A DNA stretch of 26,192 nt from the NCBI GenBank assembly GCA_046262415.1, contig JBHEMU010000083.1, positions 1 through 26,192 of the forward strand. The letters run 5' to 3'. The position numbers were made by a program, and so were the translations under genes. Positions 15,109 through 23,104 of the stretch are shown here, in pieces. Numbering within the stretch: the stretch's first letter is position 1; the number at the start of each line of letters is the position of its first letter. The DNA is from JACDAS01 sp046262415 (lineage in GTDB: Bacteria > Actinomycetota > Thermoleophilia > Gaiellales > Gaiellaceae). The notes under the pieces are model-generated. The model was not told the origin of the DNA, did no database searches, and was given only the letters and a program-made list of their open reading frames with translations.

Positions 15109-16004
15109 CCCGGAGCCAGGCGTTCGCGGGCGAACGAGACGAACGCCTCGGCGGCCCTGCTGAGAGTGCGGCCGGCGGAGCGGACGAGGAAGATCTCCCG
15201 GGACGGGTCGAGCCCCTCGACCCGGGCCGAGGCGATCGTGCCGGCCGCGAGCTCCGCCTCGATCGCGGAGCGCGAGATGAAGGTGAACCCGAAGCCACCC
15301 GCGACGGCGCTCTTGACCGACTCCTGCAGGCCGAGCTGCAGCCGGACGTCGAGGTCCCGCAGCCGCAGGCCCGCCTGCCGGAGCTCCTGCTCGATCACCT
15401 GGCGGACGCCCGCTCCTTCCTGCATCACGATCAGCGGTTCCGAACGCAGGTCCTCGGTCGACACGGTCCGGCCTGCGAAGCGGTGGTCGGGCGGGCACGC
15501 GAGGACGACCTCGTCGCGGAAGAGCGGCTCGTTGACGACGGAGCGCTGCCGGGTGGGCGCGCCGACGACGCCGAGCTCGAGCTCGCGGTCGGCGACGAGC
15601 TCGACGACCCGCTGCGTGTCGAAGACGGACAGCGCGACGGAGAGAGCCGGATGGCTGTGCTGGAACTGGGCGAGCAGCACCGGGACGACGCTCCCACCAG
15701 GCCCCGTGGACGCGCCGATCGAGAGCGTGCCGCCGAGCTCGCCGTCCCCGTCCGCGGCCACCTCCTCCACGAGCTGCTCCTCGAGCGCGAGCAGCCGCTG
15801 CGCCCCCCGGTAGAGCCGCAGCCCGGCCTCGGTCGGCTCGACGCGCCGGCCCGAGCGGTCGAGCAACTGCCGGCCGAGCCGCTTCTCGAGCGACTGCACC
15901 TGCAGGCTGACCGCGGGCTGCGTCACGCCCAGTCGCTCCGCCGCCCTGGAGAAGCTGTGCTGCTCGACGACCGCGCAGAACGCGGCGAGCTGGCGCGTGT
16001 CCAT
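15105..16004 (-). CDS. LysR-type transcriptional regulator
   Basis: 299 residues from ATG at 16004. The N-terminal winged helix-turn-helix is typical: FCAVVEQHSFSRAAERLGVTQ, PAVSLQVQSLEKRLG, then RRVEPTEAGLRLY. The effector domain starts near residue 90 (GTLSIGASTGPGGSVVPVLL) and resembles the CysL/CbbR-like group, although the ligand cannot be predicted. It sits upstream of and is translationally coupled to the dehydrogenase, rather than divergent from it as is usual. It is divergent from the DUF354 gene with a 64-bp gap. A palindromic T-N11-A site covers its start codon, pointing to self-repression. Confidence 0.92.
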   Translation of the reverse strand: MDTRQLAAFCAVVEQHSFSRAAERLGVTQPAVSLQVQSLEKRLGRQLLDRSGRRVEPTEAGLRLYRGAQRLLALEEQLVEEVAADGDGELGGTLSIGASTGPGGSVVPVLLAQFQHSHPALSVALSVFDTQRVVELVADRELELGVVGAPTRQRSVVNEPLFRDEVVLACPPDHRFAGRTVSTEDLRSEPLIVMQEGAGVRQVIEQELRQAGLRLRDLDVRLQLGLQESVKSAVAGGFGFTFISRSAIEAELAAGTIASARVEGLDPSREIFLVRSAGRTLSRAAEAFVSFARERLAPG

Positions 16005-16017
16005 AAGCCAAGCTTAT
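16003..16017. promoter_or_regulatory. LysR-type operator (T-N11-A palindrome)
   Basis: ATAAGC-CAA-GCTTAT is a perfect 6-bp inverted repeat with T-N11-A spacing (T16004, A16016), the classic LysR box. It covers the lysR start codon and lies 52 bp before the divergent DUF354 gene, so it may control both. Confidence 0.6.
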
Positions 16018-16068
16018 CCACCGCGCACGGGCAACCGCGCCGCGCGCGGGCCTAGAGTCCGGGGGGCG

Positions 16069-17091
16069 ATGAAGGTCTGGGTCGACATGACGAACTCGCC
16101 CCACGTACTCGTGCTCCGGCCTCTGATCGAGCTGCTCCGGGCGCGGGGCGACGAGGTCGAGGTGACGGCCCGCGAGTACGCCCAGACGCTTCAGCTCCTC
16201 GCCCTGCACGGGATCGAGGCGGACGTGATCGGAAGCCACGGCGGCCGCTCGCGGCCGGGGAAGGCCCGGTCGCTCTTCTCCCGGCTGCGGGGCCTACGGA
16301 GCTGGGCGCGGCACCGCGGGTTCGACCTCGCCCTCGCCCACGGCTCGCACGAGCTGACGATGACCGCCAGGAGGCTGGGCATCCCCAGCGCGACCACCTT
16401 CGACTACGAGTTCGCGTGGCTGCAGCATCAACTCGGCTGCCGGCCGGCGACGCGCGTGGTCACCCCGGACGCGATCCCCCCCGACCGCCTGGCCCGGTAC
16501 GGCGCCGCGCCGCCGAAGCTGCTGCAGTACCCGGGCCTGAAGGAGGAGTACTACCTCGCCGACTTCGAGCCCGATCGGGCCGTGCTCGACGAGTGGACGA
16601 TCGACCCCGCGAGGACGCTCGTCGTCGTCCGGACGCCGCCGGAGATCTCGCTCTACCACCGCCGGACGAACGAGCTCTTCCCGCGGGTGCTCGAGCGCCT
16701 CGGGAACCACGACGGGGTGCACGCGGTGATCCTGCCGCGAACGCCTGAGCAGCGAGACCGGATCCGGGCTCTCGCCCTCCCCTCGCTGCTCGTGCCGGAA
16801 CATGCCGTCGACGCGCAGAGCCTGATCGCGTTCGCGGACCTGGTCGTCTCGGCCGGCGGGACGATGAACCGCGAGGCGGTCGCGCTCGGCGTGCCCGTCT
16901 ACACCACCTTCGGAGGCCGACTCGGCGCCGTCGACGAGGCGCTCATCCGGACGGGCCGCCTTCGGCTGCTCTCCGACCCGGGCGAGCTCGACCTCGGGAA
17001 GCGTCCCCGGACCGGCGCCGCGGCGCGCGTCCGCCGCGATCCCGCCGTCCTGCTCGAGCTGCTGCTGTCAGCGCTCGATGAGCCTAGATAA
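16069..17091 (+). CDS. DUF354 family glycosyltransferase-like protein
   Basis: 340 residues from ATG at 16069 with a GGGGGG ribosome site at 16061-16066. It matches DUF354 (PF04007): VWVDMTNSPHVLVLRPLIE at the start, AREYAQTLQLLALHGIEADVIG, DLALAHGSHELTMTARRLGIP, and the C-terminal AFADLVVSAGGTMNREAVALGVPVY, a pattern like the donor-binding part of GT-B glycosyltransferases such as MurG/WecB. The family is often found in archaeal and bacterial surface-glycan clusters; the reaction is not established. It is divergent from lysR and convergent with the helicase gene. A palindromic element starts directly after its stop codon. Confidence 0.8.
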   Translation: MKVWVDMTNSPHVLVLRPLIELLRARGDEVEVTAREYAQTLQLLALHGIEADVIGSHGGRSRPGKARSLFSRLRGLRSWARHRGFDLALAHGSHELTMTARRLGIPSATTFDYEFAWLQHQLGCRPATRVVTPDAIPPDRLARYGAAPPKLLQYPGLKEEYYLADFEPDRAVLDEWTIDPARTLVVVRTPPEISLYHRRTNELFPRVLERLGNHDGVHAVILPRTPEQRDRIRALALPSLLVPEHAVDAQSLIAFADLVVSAGGTMNREAVALGVPVYTTFGGRLGAVDEALIRTGRLRLLSDPGELDLGKRPRTGAAARVRRDPAVLLELLLSALDEPR

Positions 17092-17253
17092 GAGCTCCTT
17101 TCGGACTGAACACGCCGCTGCCTGGGTGCGTTGGGCGAGTGCGAGGCTAGGACGCAGGGCGCGCGCGTAGCAGCGCTACGGGGGCGCCCGAGGACGACGC
17201 ATCGTGCCGCCCAGCGCGGCCGGGCGGCCCGTGCTTCAGTTCGAAAGGAGCTC
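17092..17253 (+). repeat. Palindromic intergenic element, copy 3 (new closing stem)
   Basis: Begins at the base after the DUF354 stop and runs into the last six codons of the helicase gene. The arms 17092-17110 and 17235-17253 pair over 19 positions with one G.U on the + strand. GTTGGGCG pairs with CGCCCAGC further in. The apex is CGTAGC-AGC-GCTACG, centred at 17173. The core boxes GGCTAGGACGCAGGG (17145-17159) and GAGGACGACGC (17190-17200) are identical to copies 1 and 2, while the arms are unrelated in sequence. Confidence 0.7.
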
Positions 17254-19107
17254 CATAACCTCCTCGCCGTAGCGCTCCAGCTTCGCCGGGCCGACGCCCG
17301 GCACGGTCGCGAGCTCCGCGAGGCTCCGCGGCGCCCGGCGCACGATCTCGGCGAGCGTCGAGTTGTGGAAGACGACGTACGCGGGCAGCTCATCGGCGGT
17401 CGCCCGCTCCAGGCGCCAGCGCTTGAGCTCCGCGTAGAGGGGGTCGTCGGGCTCCACCGGGGCCTCGCGCCGGCGGGTCGCCGCCACTCCCAGCTCGGCG
17501 AGGAAGCGGCTCGGCTTCGCGGTCGCGACCCAGGACAGGCCGAGGTGACGCTTCGCCCTGGTCAGCCCGACGTAGAGCAGCCGACGCTCCTCGGCCACCG
17601 CCTCGTCGGTCTTGGCCTGTCGGACCGGCAGCTCTCCTTCCTCCAGGCGCGGCAGGAAGACGGCTTCGAACTCGAGACCCTTCGCCCGGTGGTAGGTGAG
17701 CAGGTTGACGCCGTCCGCCGTCTCGGAGCCCCCGAAACGGCGGTCGAGCTCGGCGAGGTATCCCGTGACCGTGAGCAGGCCGTCGTCCAGCTCGGCCGCC
17801 AGCTCGACCAGCCGCCGCAGGTCGTCCTGACGGGTCTCCTCGGCCTCGCCCAAGCCGGCCGGGAGCGTCTCCAGGAACCCCTCGGCGAGCGCGGCCCGCC
17901 GCACCTCGGCGGCAACCGCCGTCGAGCTCGATCGAGAGATGACCTGCCGCAGGCGACGTGCCGCCGCGCGGCCGAGGAAGGCTCCGCCGCGGACGCGGAA
18001 CGCGATCCCCGCGGCGCCGAAGGCCTCCTCCCACGGCTCGGAACGGCTGTTGACCCGGAAGAAGAGCGCGATCTCCCGCAGCGGGACGCCGACGGCCTCG
18101 AGCTGCCGCACCCGCGCGACCACGTGGGCGGCCTCGGCCTCCGCAGAGGCAAACGGCATCAGCTCGGGCTCGGGCCCGTCCGGCCGCGCGGTGCGGAGCC
18201 GCTTCTCCACCCCGCCGAGCTCCGGCGCGAGCCGGTTCGCGAGCGCGAGGATCTGCGGAGTCGAGCGGTAGTTCTCCTCCAGGCGCACGATCGTCGCCCG
18301 CGGGAAGCGCCGGGGAAAGTCGACCAGATAGCGCGGAGTCGCGCCCGTGAACGAGTAGATCGCCTGATGATCGTCCCCGACGACGCACAGCTCGTCACGG
18401 TCGCCGAGCCAGCGGCCGAGGAGCGTCGCCTGCAGCAGGTTCACGTCCTGGAACTCGTCCACGGTGATCGCCCGGCACTCGTCCCGGAGCTCCCGCAGCG
18501 CCGCCTCGTCCTCGTCGAACATGCGGATCGCCTGCTCCAGCAGGTCCTCGAAGTCGACGAGCCCGCGCTCGCGCTTGCGCTCCTCGTAGCGCCGGTAGAC
18601 GCTCGCCATCAGGTCGAGCGGGATCGGCGGCGTCCGCATCGATCGAGACTCGTACGCAGCCGGCGACAGCCGCCGGTTCTTGGCCCATTCGATCTCGGTC
18701 GCGAGGTCGGCCGCCGGCCGGAAGCGGTAGGGCCGCGGCAGCGAGTTCGCGAGGTGGCGGAGCGTGAGCACCTTCGACGGCAGAACGTGCTCGGGCCCGC
18801 GCCCGAACCGGTGCAGCTGCTGCAGGGCGGCGGCGTGGAACGTCCGCGCGCGGACGCCCTCGACACCGAGCGACTCGAGCCGCGCCCGCATCTCCCCCGC
18901 CGCCTTGTCGGTGAACGTGACGGCGAGGATCTGCTGCGGCGCGAACGCGCCCGTCGCCACCTGGTTTGCGATCCTCCGCGTGATCGTCGTCGTCTTGCCC
19001 GAACCGGCGCCGGCGAGAATCGCCACGGGGCCGCGGACGGCCTCGACGGCCCGCAGCTGCTCGGGGTTCAGCCCCTCGAAGATGCGATCTCGATCCACGC
19101 GGGTCAC
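17236..19107 (-). CDS. UvrD2-type superfamily 1 DNA helicase with HRDC domain
   Basis: 623 residues from a GTG at 19107. A 3'-5' ATP-dependent helicase of repair and replication restart. Motifs in order: LAGAGSGKTTTI (31-42), VDEFQDVN (216-223), VVGDDHQAIYSFTGA (242-256), RLEENYRS (275-282), LTYHRAKGLEFEAVFLPR (motif V) and EERRLLYVGLTRAKRHL (motif VI). The C-terminal ~70 residues (DDPLYAELKRWRLERA to the end, with LATVPGVGPAKLERYG) form an HRDC domain, as in mycobacterial UvrD2. The protein is somewhat shorter than typical UvrD/PcrA. Its last six codons are one arm of a palindromic element. It is convergent with the DUF354 gene. Confidence 0.9.
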   Translation of the reverse strand: MTRVDRDRIFEGLNPEQLRAVEAVRGPVAILAGAGSGKTTTITRRIANQVATGAFAPQQILAVTFTDKAAGEMRARLESLGVEGVRARTFHAAALQQLHRFGRGPEHVLPSKVLTLRHLANSLPRPYRFRPAADLATEIEWAKNRRLSPAAYESRSMRTPPIPLDLMASVYRRYEERKRERGLVDFEDLLEQAIRMFDEDEAALRELRDECRAITVDEFQDVNLLQATLLGRWLGDRDELCVVGDDHQAIYSFTGATPRYLVDFPRRFPRATIVRLEENYRSTPQILALANRLAPELGGVEKRLRTARPDGPEPELMPFASAEAEAAHVVARVRQLEAVGVPLREIALFFRVNSRSEPWEEAFGAAGIAFRVRGGAFLGRAAARRLRQVISRSSSTAVAAEVRRAALAEGFLETLPAGLGEAEETRQDDLRRLVELAAELDDGLLTVTGYLAELDRRFGGSETADGVNLLTYHRAKGLEFEAVFLPRLEEGELPVRQAKTDEAVAEERRLLYVGLTRAKRHLGLSWVATAKPSRFLAELGVAATRRREAPVEPDDPLYAELKRWRLERATADELPAYVVFHNSTLAEIVRRAPRSLAELATVPGVGPAKLERYGEEVMELLSN

Positions 19108-19168
19108 CCTAGTCGCGCGGTTGGACAGCGCCGGGCCGGACTGCGCGTGCGACCGACACGCTGGTGAA

Positions 19169-20118
19169 TCAAGGCTGTGCCGAGTTGTCCAGCCGCGCGA
19201 TCCCGATCCACATGCGCGTCCCGTCCACCCGGACCGCCTCGAGCCGGTAGACCCTGGCGCCGGGCCGATCGACCAGGCGATAGACCGACCCCGCGGCGGT
19301 GCCTCGCGCCGCGATCAGCGCCCGGTTGACCTTCGTCGGGGGGCCGCGAACGCCACGGAAGACGTTGTAGCCGAGCACGCCGGCCTCGGCGGCCGTGCGC
19401 CACCGCACGTCCACACCGTGCGGCCCTCGCGTCACGGCAAGCGACCGCAACCGGATGGACGTCGGGACCCCTGCGATCCTGAGGTTCATGCCGGTGCGGT
19501 CGCCGGTGGCGTCACCCGCCTTCGGGCCGACGATGAAATAGAGATGGTCGCCGGCGACGACCGGGATCGCCGAGAGGGAGCCGCCGCCGCTCCCCGCCGA
19601 GAAGTCCTCGAACTCACCGTCGTCCATCGACCCCGATGCGAGGGTCGTCGCCCCCTTGTCGATCCACCACTCGATCCGTTGCCCCCTCCTTCGGTGTCCA
19701 GAAGGCCGCCGTCGACCGAGACCGTGCCGGTAACGGGACTCTCCCAGGCGACGATCGCGTTCCGAGACGCTTCGGGCTGGACGATGAAGTCGTGCACTGG
19801 CACCACGCACGGGTGCACCCTGTAGATCGAGGGCGCTCCGGCGGAGCTGCGGTTGGTCGACGTCCACACGTGGTTGCAGCCCGACTGCTCGAGGGCGAAG
19901 ACGGTGAAGAGCGAGTACGTGGCCGGGCTGTGCGTCCCCGACGTAGGCCCCTCCATGAACTTCCACCCGATGCGGCCGTGAGGGTCCGGGTTGGGGTTGG
20001 CCTGGTTCGGAGAGAGGCGGAACTCCACGGGGGCGTCCCACGCGTCGTCGGCCTGAGCGGGGGGGACGAGCACCAGCATCGCCGCGAGGAGACCGCCTAG
20101 CGCGAAGGCGCTGTTCAC
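19169..20118 (-). pseudogene. Secreted FnIII-type protein with a frameshift
   Basis: Two overlapping frames make one protein only if one base is added in the C5 run at 19682-19686 (G5 on the coding strand). The N-terminal part, from GTG at 20118, has a signal peptide ending PPAQA-DD and a domain with FRLSPNQANPNPDP, VHPCVVPVHDFIV and VTGTVSVDGGLLD. The second frame continues with RIEWWIDKGATTLASG, AGDHLYFIVGPKAGD and a fibronectin type III-like C-terminus (GVDVRWRTAAEAGVLGYNVFRG). The domain order reads smoothly through the junction, so this is either a sequencing error, a recent mutation, or slippage in the G run. No function is known; the protein is probably extracellular. It lies 4 bp after the dehydratase gene. 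Confidence 0.65.
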
Positions 20119-20122
20119 GGCA

Positions 20123-22000
20123 CTAGTGGAGCGTGTCCTCGAGCACCCGCGCTTCCACCCGCTGCGGCGAGCGCATCATCGCTGTCAGCCGCGAGACGAG
20201 CTCCAGCGTCTCACCCTCCTCGACGAGCTGCTCGAGCGCGAGCAGCTCGTCCTCGAGCCAGGTCGCGTCGATCGCCTGGCGTCGGGCTCGCCTGATCTTC
20301 GGGTGCATCGTCTCGCCGATCTCCTCGCCCTCGCCCCACAGCTCCTCGTGCAGCTTCTCGCCCGGGCGCGCGCCGACGAACTCGATCGCGATGTCGCGAT
20401 CGGGCTCCCGCCCGGAGAGCCGGATCATGTTCCTGGCCAGCTCGACGATCGGCACGGGGTCGCCCATGTCGAGCACGAAGATCTCGCCGCGGCCGCCGAT
20501 CGAGCCCGCCTGCACCACGAGAGCCGCCGACTCCGGGATCGTCATGAAGTAGCGCGTCATCTCGGGGTGAGTGACCGTCACGGGGCCTCCCCGCTCGATC
20601 TGCCGGCGGAAGATCGGGACGACGCTGCCCGCCGAGTTGAGCACGTTGCCGAAGCGGACGGCGACGAAGCGCGTGGCGACGTCGTCGCGAGCGCCGTACG
20701 CCTCGACGATCCACTCGCAGATCGCCTTGCACTGCCCGTAGACCGCGCGCGGGTTCAGCGCCTTGTCGGTCGAGATGAGAACGAAGCGGCTGGCGCCGAA
20801 CTCGACGGCCGTGTCGGCGACGATCTTCGTGCCGAGCACGTTGTTCCGAACCGACTCGAGCGGGTTCGCCTCCATCATCGGCACGTGCTTGTAGGCGGCG
20901 GCGTGGAAGACCACGCCGGGGCGGTAGCGGTCGAAGACCTGGCGCATCTTCGTCCGGTTCTGCACGTCGCCGAGCACCGGGATGCTCGCGGGGAAGCCGC
21001 GCTCGTCCACGAGCTCCCGCTCGATCGTGAAGAGGGCCGGCTCGCTGTTGTCGACCAGGATCAGCCTGGCCGCGCCCGCGCGGGCGATCTGGCGGCAGAG
21101 CTCGGCGCCGATCGAGCCGCCCGCGCCGGTGACGAGCACGGTCTCTCCGGCGAGGTAGGAGGCGATGGCGCCGAGGTCGACCTCGACCGGCTCGCGGCCG
21201 AGCACGTCCTCCACCTCGATCGGCCGCAGCTGGGAGGCGAGGTTGTCGTCGTCGGCGATCAGGTCGTACAGCCCCGGCAGCGTCTTCACGGGAACGCGCG
21301 CCTCACGAGCGACGTCGACGACCTTCTGGCGCACCTCGCCGCCCGCGGACGGCATCGCGATCAGCAGCTCGTCGGGCTTGTTGTCGCGGAGGATGTGCGG
21401 CAGCTCGTCGGTCGTGCCGACGACGCGGACGCCGTGGATCCGGAGGTTCTTCTTGCGCGGGTCGTCGTCGATCAGGCCGATCGGCGTGTAGCCGAGCCGC
21501 CGGGAGCGCTGCATCTCGCGGACGATCAGCTGCCCCGCGTCGCCGGCTCCGATCACGATCACCTCCTTGCCGCGGGCGACCAGGCCGCTCGCGCTCGGAC
21601 GCTCGATCAGCGAGCGGGCGAGCAGGCGCGAGCCGGCGACGAAGGCCAGCAGCAGGAGGAAGTCGAGGATCGCGATCGACCGGGGGAGCCGGACGTCGCT
21701 CACGGGGGCCGCGAAGTAGACCGTGACGTCCGCGATCAGGCACGCGACGGCGACGCCGCGGGCGGCACCCCACATGTCCTTCGTGGACACGTATCGCCAC
21801 CAGCGGTTGTAGAAGCCGAAGAGGACGAAGACGACGAGCTTGATCGCGACGACGATCGCGATCGTCCGTGCCAGAAGGGTGTCGTAGTAGGGCGGGATGC
21901 CCTGGTCGAAGCGAAGCTGGAAGGCGAGCCACCACGCGGCGGCGACGAGCGCGGCATCTGCGACCAGTTGCCAGATCCGGTGCCGGTTGACGGGAATCAC
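20123..22000 (-). CDS. PglF/CapD-type nucleotide-sugar dehydratase, membrane-anchored
   Basis: 625 residues from GTG at 22000, overlapping the aminotransferase stop (GTGA). Four hydrophobic segments fill residues ~10-125, then a CoA-binding-like Rossmann domain (VIVIGAGDAGQLI, 147-159) and the catalytic SDR domain: VLVTGAGGSIGAE (288-300), HAAAYKHVPMMEANP, ISTDKALNP (409-417) and YGQCK (421-425). This layout is that of PglF/CapD/WbpM enzymes that turn UDP-GlcNAc into a 4-keto-6-deoxy sugar. Many of these have Met in place of the catalytic Tyr; here Tyr421 and Lys425 are both present. The upstream DegT aminotransferase could use the keto sugar at once. Confidence 0.88.
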   Translation of the reverse strand: MIPVNRHRIWQLVADAALVAAAWWLAFQLRFDQGIPPYYDTLLARTIAIVVAIKLVVFVLFGFYNRWWRYVSTKDMWGAARGVAVACLIADVTVYFAAPVSDVRLPRSIAILDFLLLLAFVAGSRLLARSLIERPSASGLVARGKEVIVIGAGDAGQLIVREMQRSRRLGYTPIGLIDDDPRKKNLRIHGVRVVGTTDELPHILRDNKPDELLIAMPSAGGEVRQKVVDVAREARVPVKTLPGLYDLIADDDNLASQLRPIEVEDVLGREPVEVDLGAIASYLAGETVLVTGAGGSIGAELCRQIARAGAARLILVDNSEPALFTIERELVDERGFPASIPVLGDVQNRTKMRQVFDRYRPGVVFHAAAYKHVPMMEANPLESVRNNVLGTKIVADTAVEFGASRFVLISTDKALNPRAVYGQCKAICEWIVEAYGARDDVATRFVAVRFGNVLNSAGSVVPIFRRQIERGGPVTVTHPEMTRYFMTIPESAALVVQAGSIGGRGEIFVLDMGDPVPIVELARNMIRLSGREPDRDIAIEFVGARPGEKLHEELWGEGEEIGETMHPKIRRARRQAIDATWLEDELLALEQLVEEGETLELVSRLTAMMRSPQRVEARVLEDTLH

Positions 22001-23082
22001 GCTACTCCCACCGACGCCGCCTCGCGGATGACGGCGACGACGCGCTCCTGCACGCCCGCCGACACCCCCGCCCACAACGGCACCGAGAAGTTCTCGGCGG
22101 CGGCGCGCTCGGTCTCGGGCAGCGACCCCGGCTCGTAGCCGAGGAACCGCAGCGCGGGCTGCAGGTGGAGCGGGGTCGAGTAGTAGACGCCGGAGGCGAC
22201 GCCCGCCTCCGACAGCGCCGCCCGGATCCGGCCGCGCTCGGGGGAGCGGCAGACGAAGAGGTGGTACACGTGCCCCGGCTCGTCGGCGGGCAGCTCGCAG
22301 AACTCCCCGAGGCCGAGATCCGCGTAGCGGGCCGCAGCCTCGCGGCGCGACCGGTTCCAGCCCGGGAGCTGCGGGAGGAAGACGCGCAGGGCCGCCGCCT
22401 GGATCTCGTCCAGGCGCGAGTTGTAGCCGACGAGCTGGAAGTCGACCTTGTCCCGCGAGCCGTGGAAGCGGAGCATCCGCACGCGGTCGGCCAGCTCCTC
22501 GTCCGTGAAGGCGACGAGGCCGCCGTCGCCGATCCCGAACAGGTTCTTGGTCGGGTAGAAGCTGTAGGTCGACGCGACCCCGGTCGTCGCCGTTCCCCCG
22601 GCGCCGAAGGCCTGCGCGGCATCCTCCACGATCGGGATGCCGAGCTCGGCGAGCCGGGCGAGCGGCGCCGGCCGTCCGAACAGGTGCACCGGCATCAGCG
22701 CGCGTGTTCGCGTCGTCACCCGCCGCGCGACGTCGTCGGGATCGAGGTTCATCGTCTCCGGGTCGATGTCGGCGAACACCGGCGTGGCGCCGCGCCGGAC
22801 GATCGACTCGGCGGTCGCGTAGAACGTGAAGGCGGGGCAGATCACCTCGTCGCCGGGGCCGATGCCCATGCCGTCGAGCACGAGCACGAGCGCGTCCGTA
22901 CCGTTCGCGACGCCGACCGTCTCCGGGACGCCGAGGAAGGCGGCCGCCTCCTCCTCGAAGGCCCTCACGTTGGGACCGAGGATGAACTCGCCCGACTCGA
23001 GCACGTCCGCGATCCGCGCGCGCAGCTCGGCGAGGAGCGGCGCGTACTGCGCCTTCACGTCGACGAGTGGGATCTTCTGCAC
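21997..23082 (-). CDS. DegT/DnrJ/EryC1-family sugar aminotransferase
   Basis: 361 residues from GTG at 23082, giving the typical N-terminus QKIPLVDVKAQY; the frame is open to a GTG at 23130 inside the DedA gene. A PLP-dependent enzyme that aminates keto sugars. Marks are ESGEFILGPNVRAFE, VANGTDALVLVL, CPAFTFYATAE, VEDAAQAFGA (cofactor Asp) and YSFYPTKNLFGIGDGG, where the Lys forms the Schiff base. GYNSRLDEIQAAAL follows. It is coupled to the PglF-like dehydratase, so a 4-amino-4,6-dideoxy sugar is the likely product. Regiochemistry (C3 or C4) cannot be read from the sequence. Confidence 0.88.
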   Translation of the reverse strand: MQKIPLVDVKAQYAPLLAELRARIADVLESGEFILGPNVRAFEEEAAAFLGVPETVGVANGTDALVLVLDGMGIGPGDEVICPAFTFYATAESIVRRGATPVFADIDPETMNLDPDDVARRVTTRTRALMPVHLFGRPAPLARLAELGIPIVEDAAQAFGAGGTATTGVASTYSFYPTKNLFGIGDGGLVAFTDEELADRVRMLRFHGSRDKVDFQLVGYNSRLDEIQAAALRVFLPQLPGWNRSRREAAARYADLGLGEFCELPADEPGHVYHLFVCRSPERGRIRAALSEAGVASGVYYSTPLHLQPALRFLGYEPGSLPETERAAAENFSVPLWAGVSAGVQERVVAVIREAASVGVA

Positions 23083-23104
23083 GAGGGGGGCGCCGTTTCG
23101 CTCG

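Noticed and set aside
3991..17253. CRISPR array or integron-like repeats
   Set aside because: The copies are kilobases apart, have no short spacers and no cas or integrase gene nearby.
20126..22138. Long open plus-strand frame opposite the PglF-like gene
   Set aside because: The product is Asp/Arg/Val-rich with no recognisable domain, while the minus strand encodes a complete, motif-bearing dehydratase.
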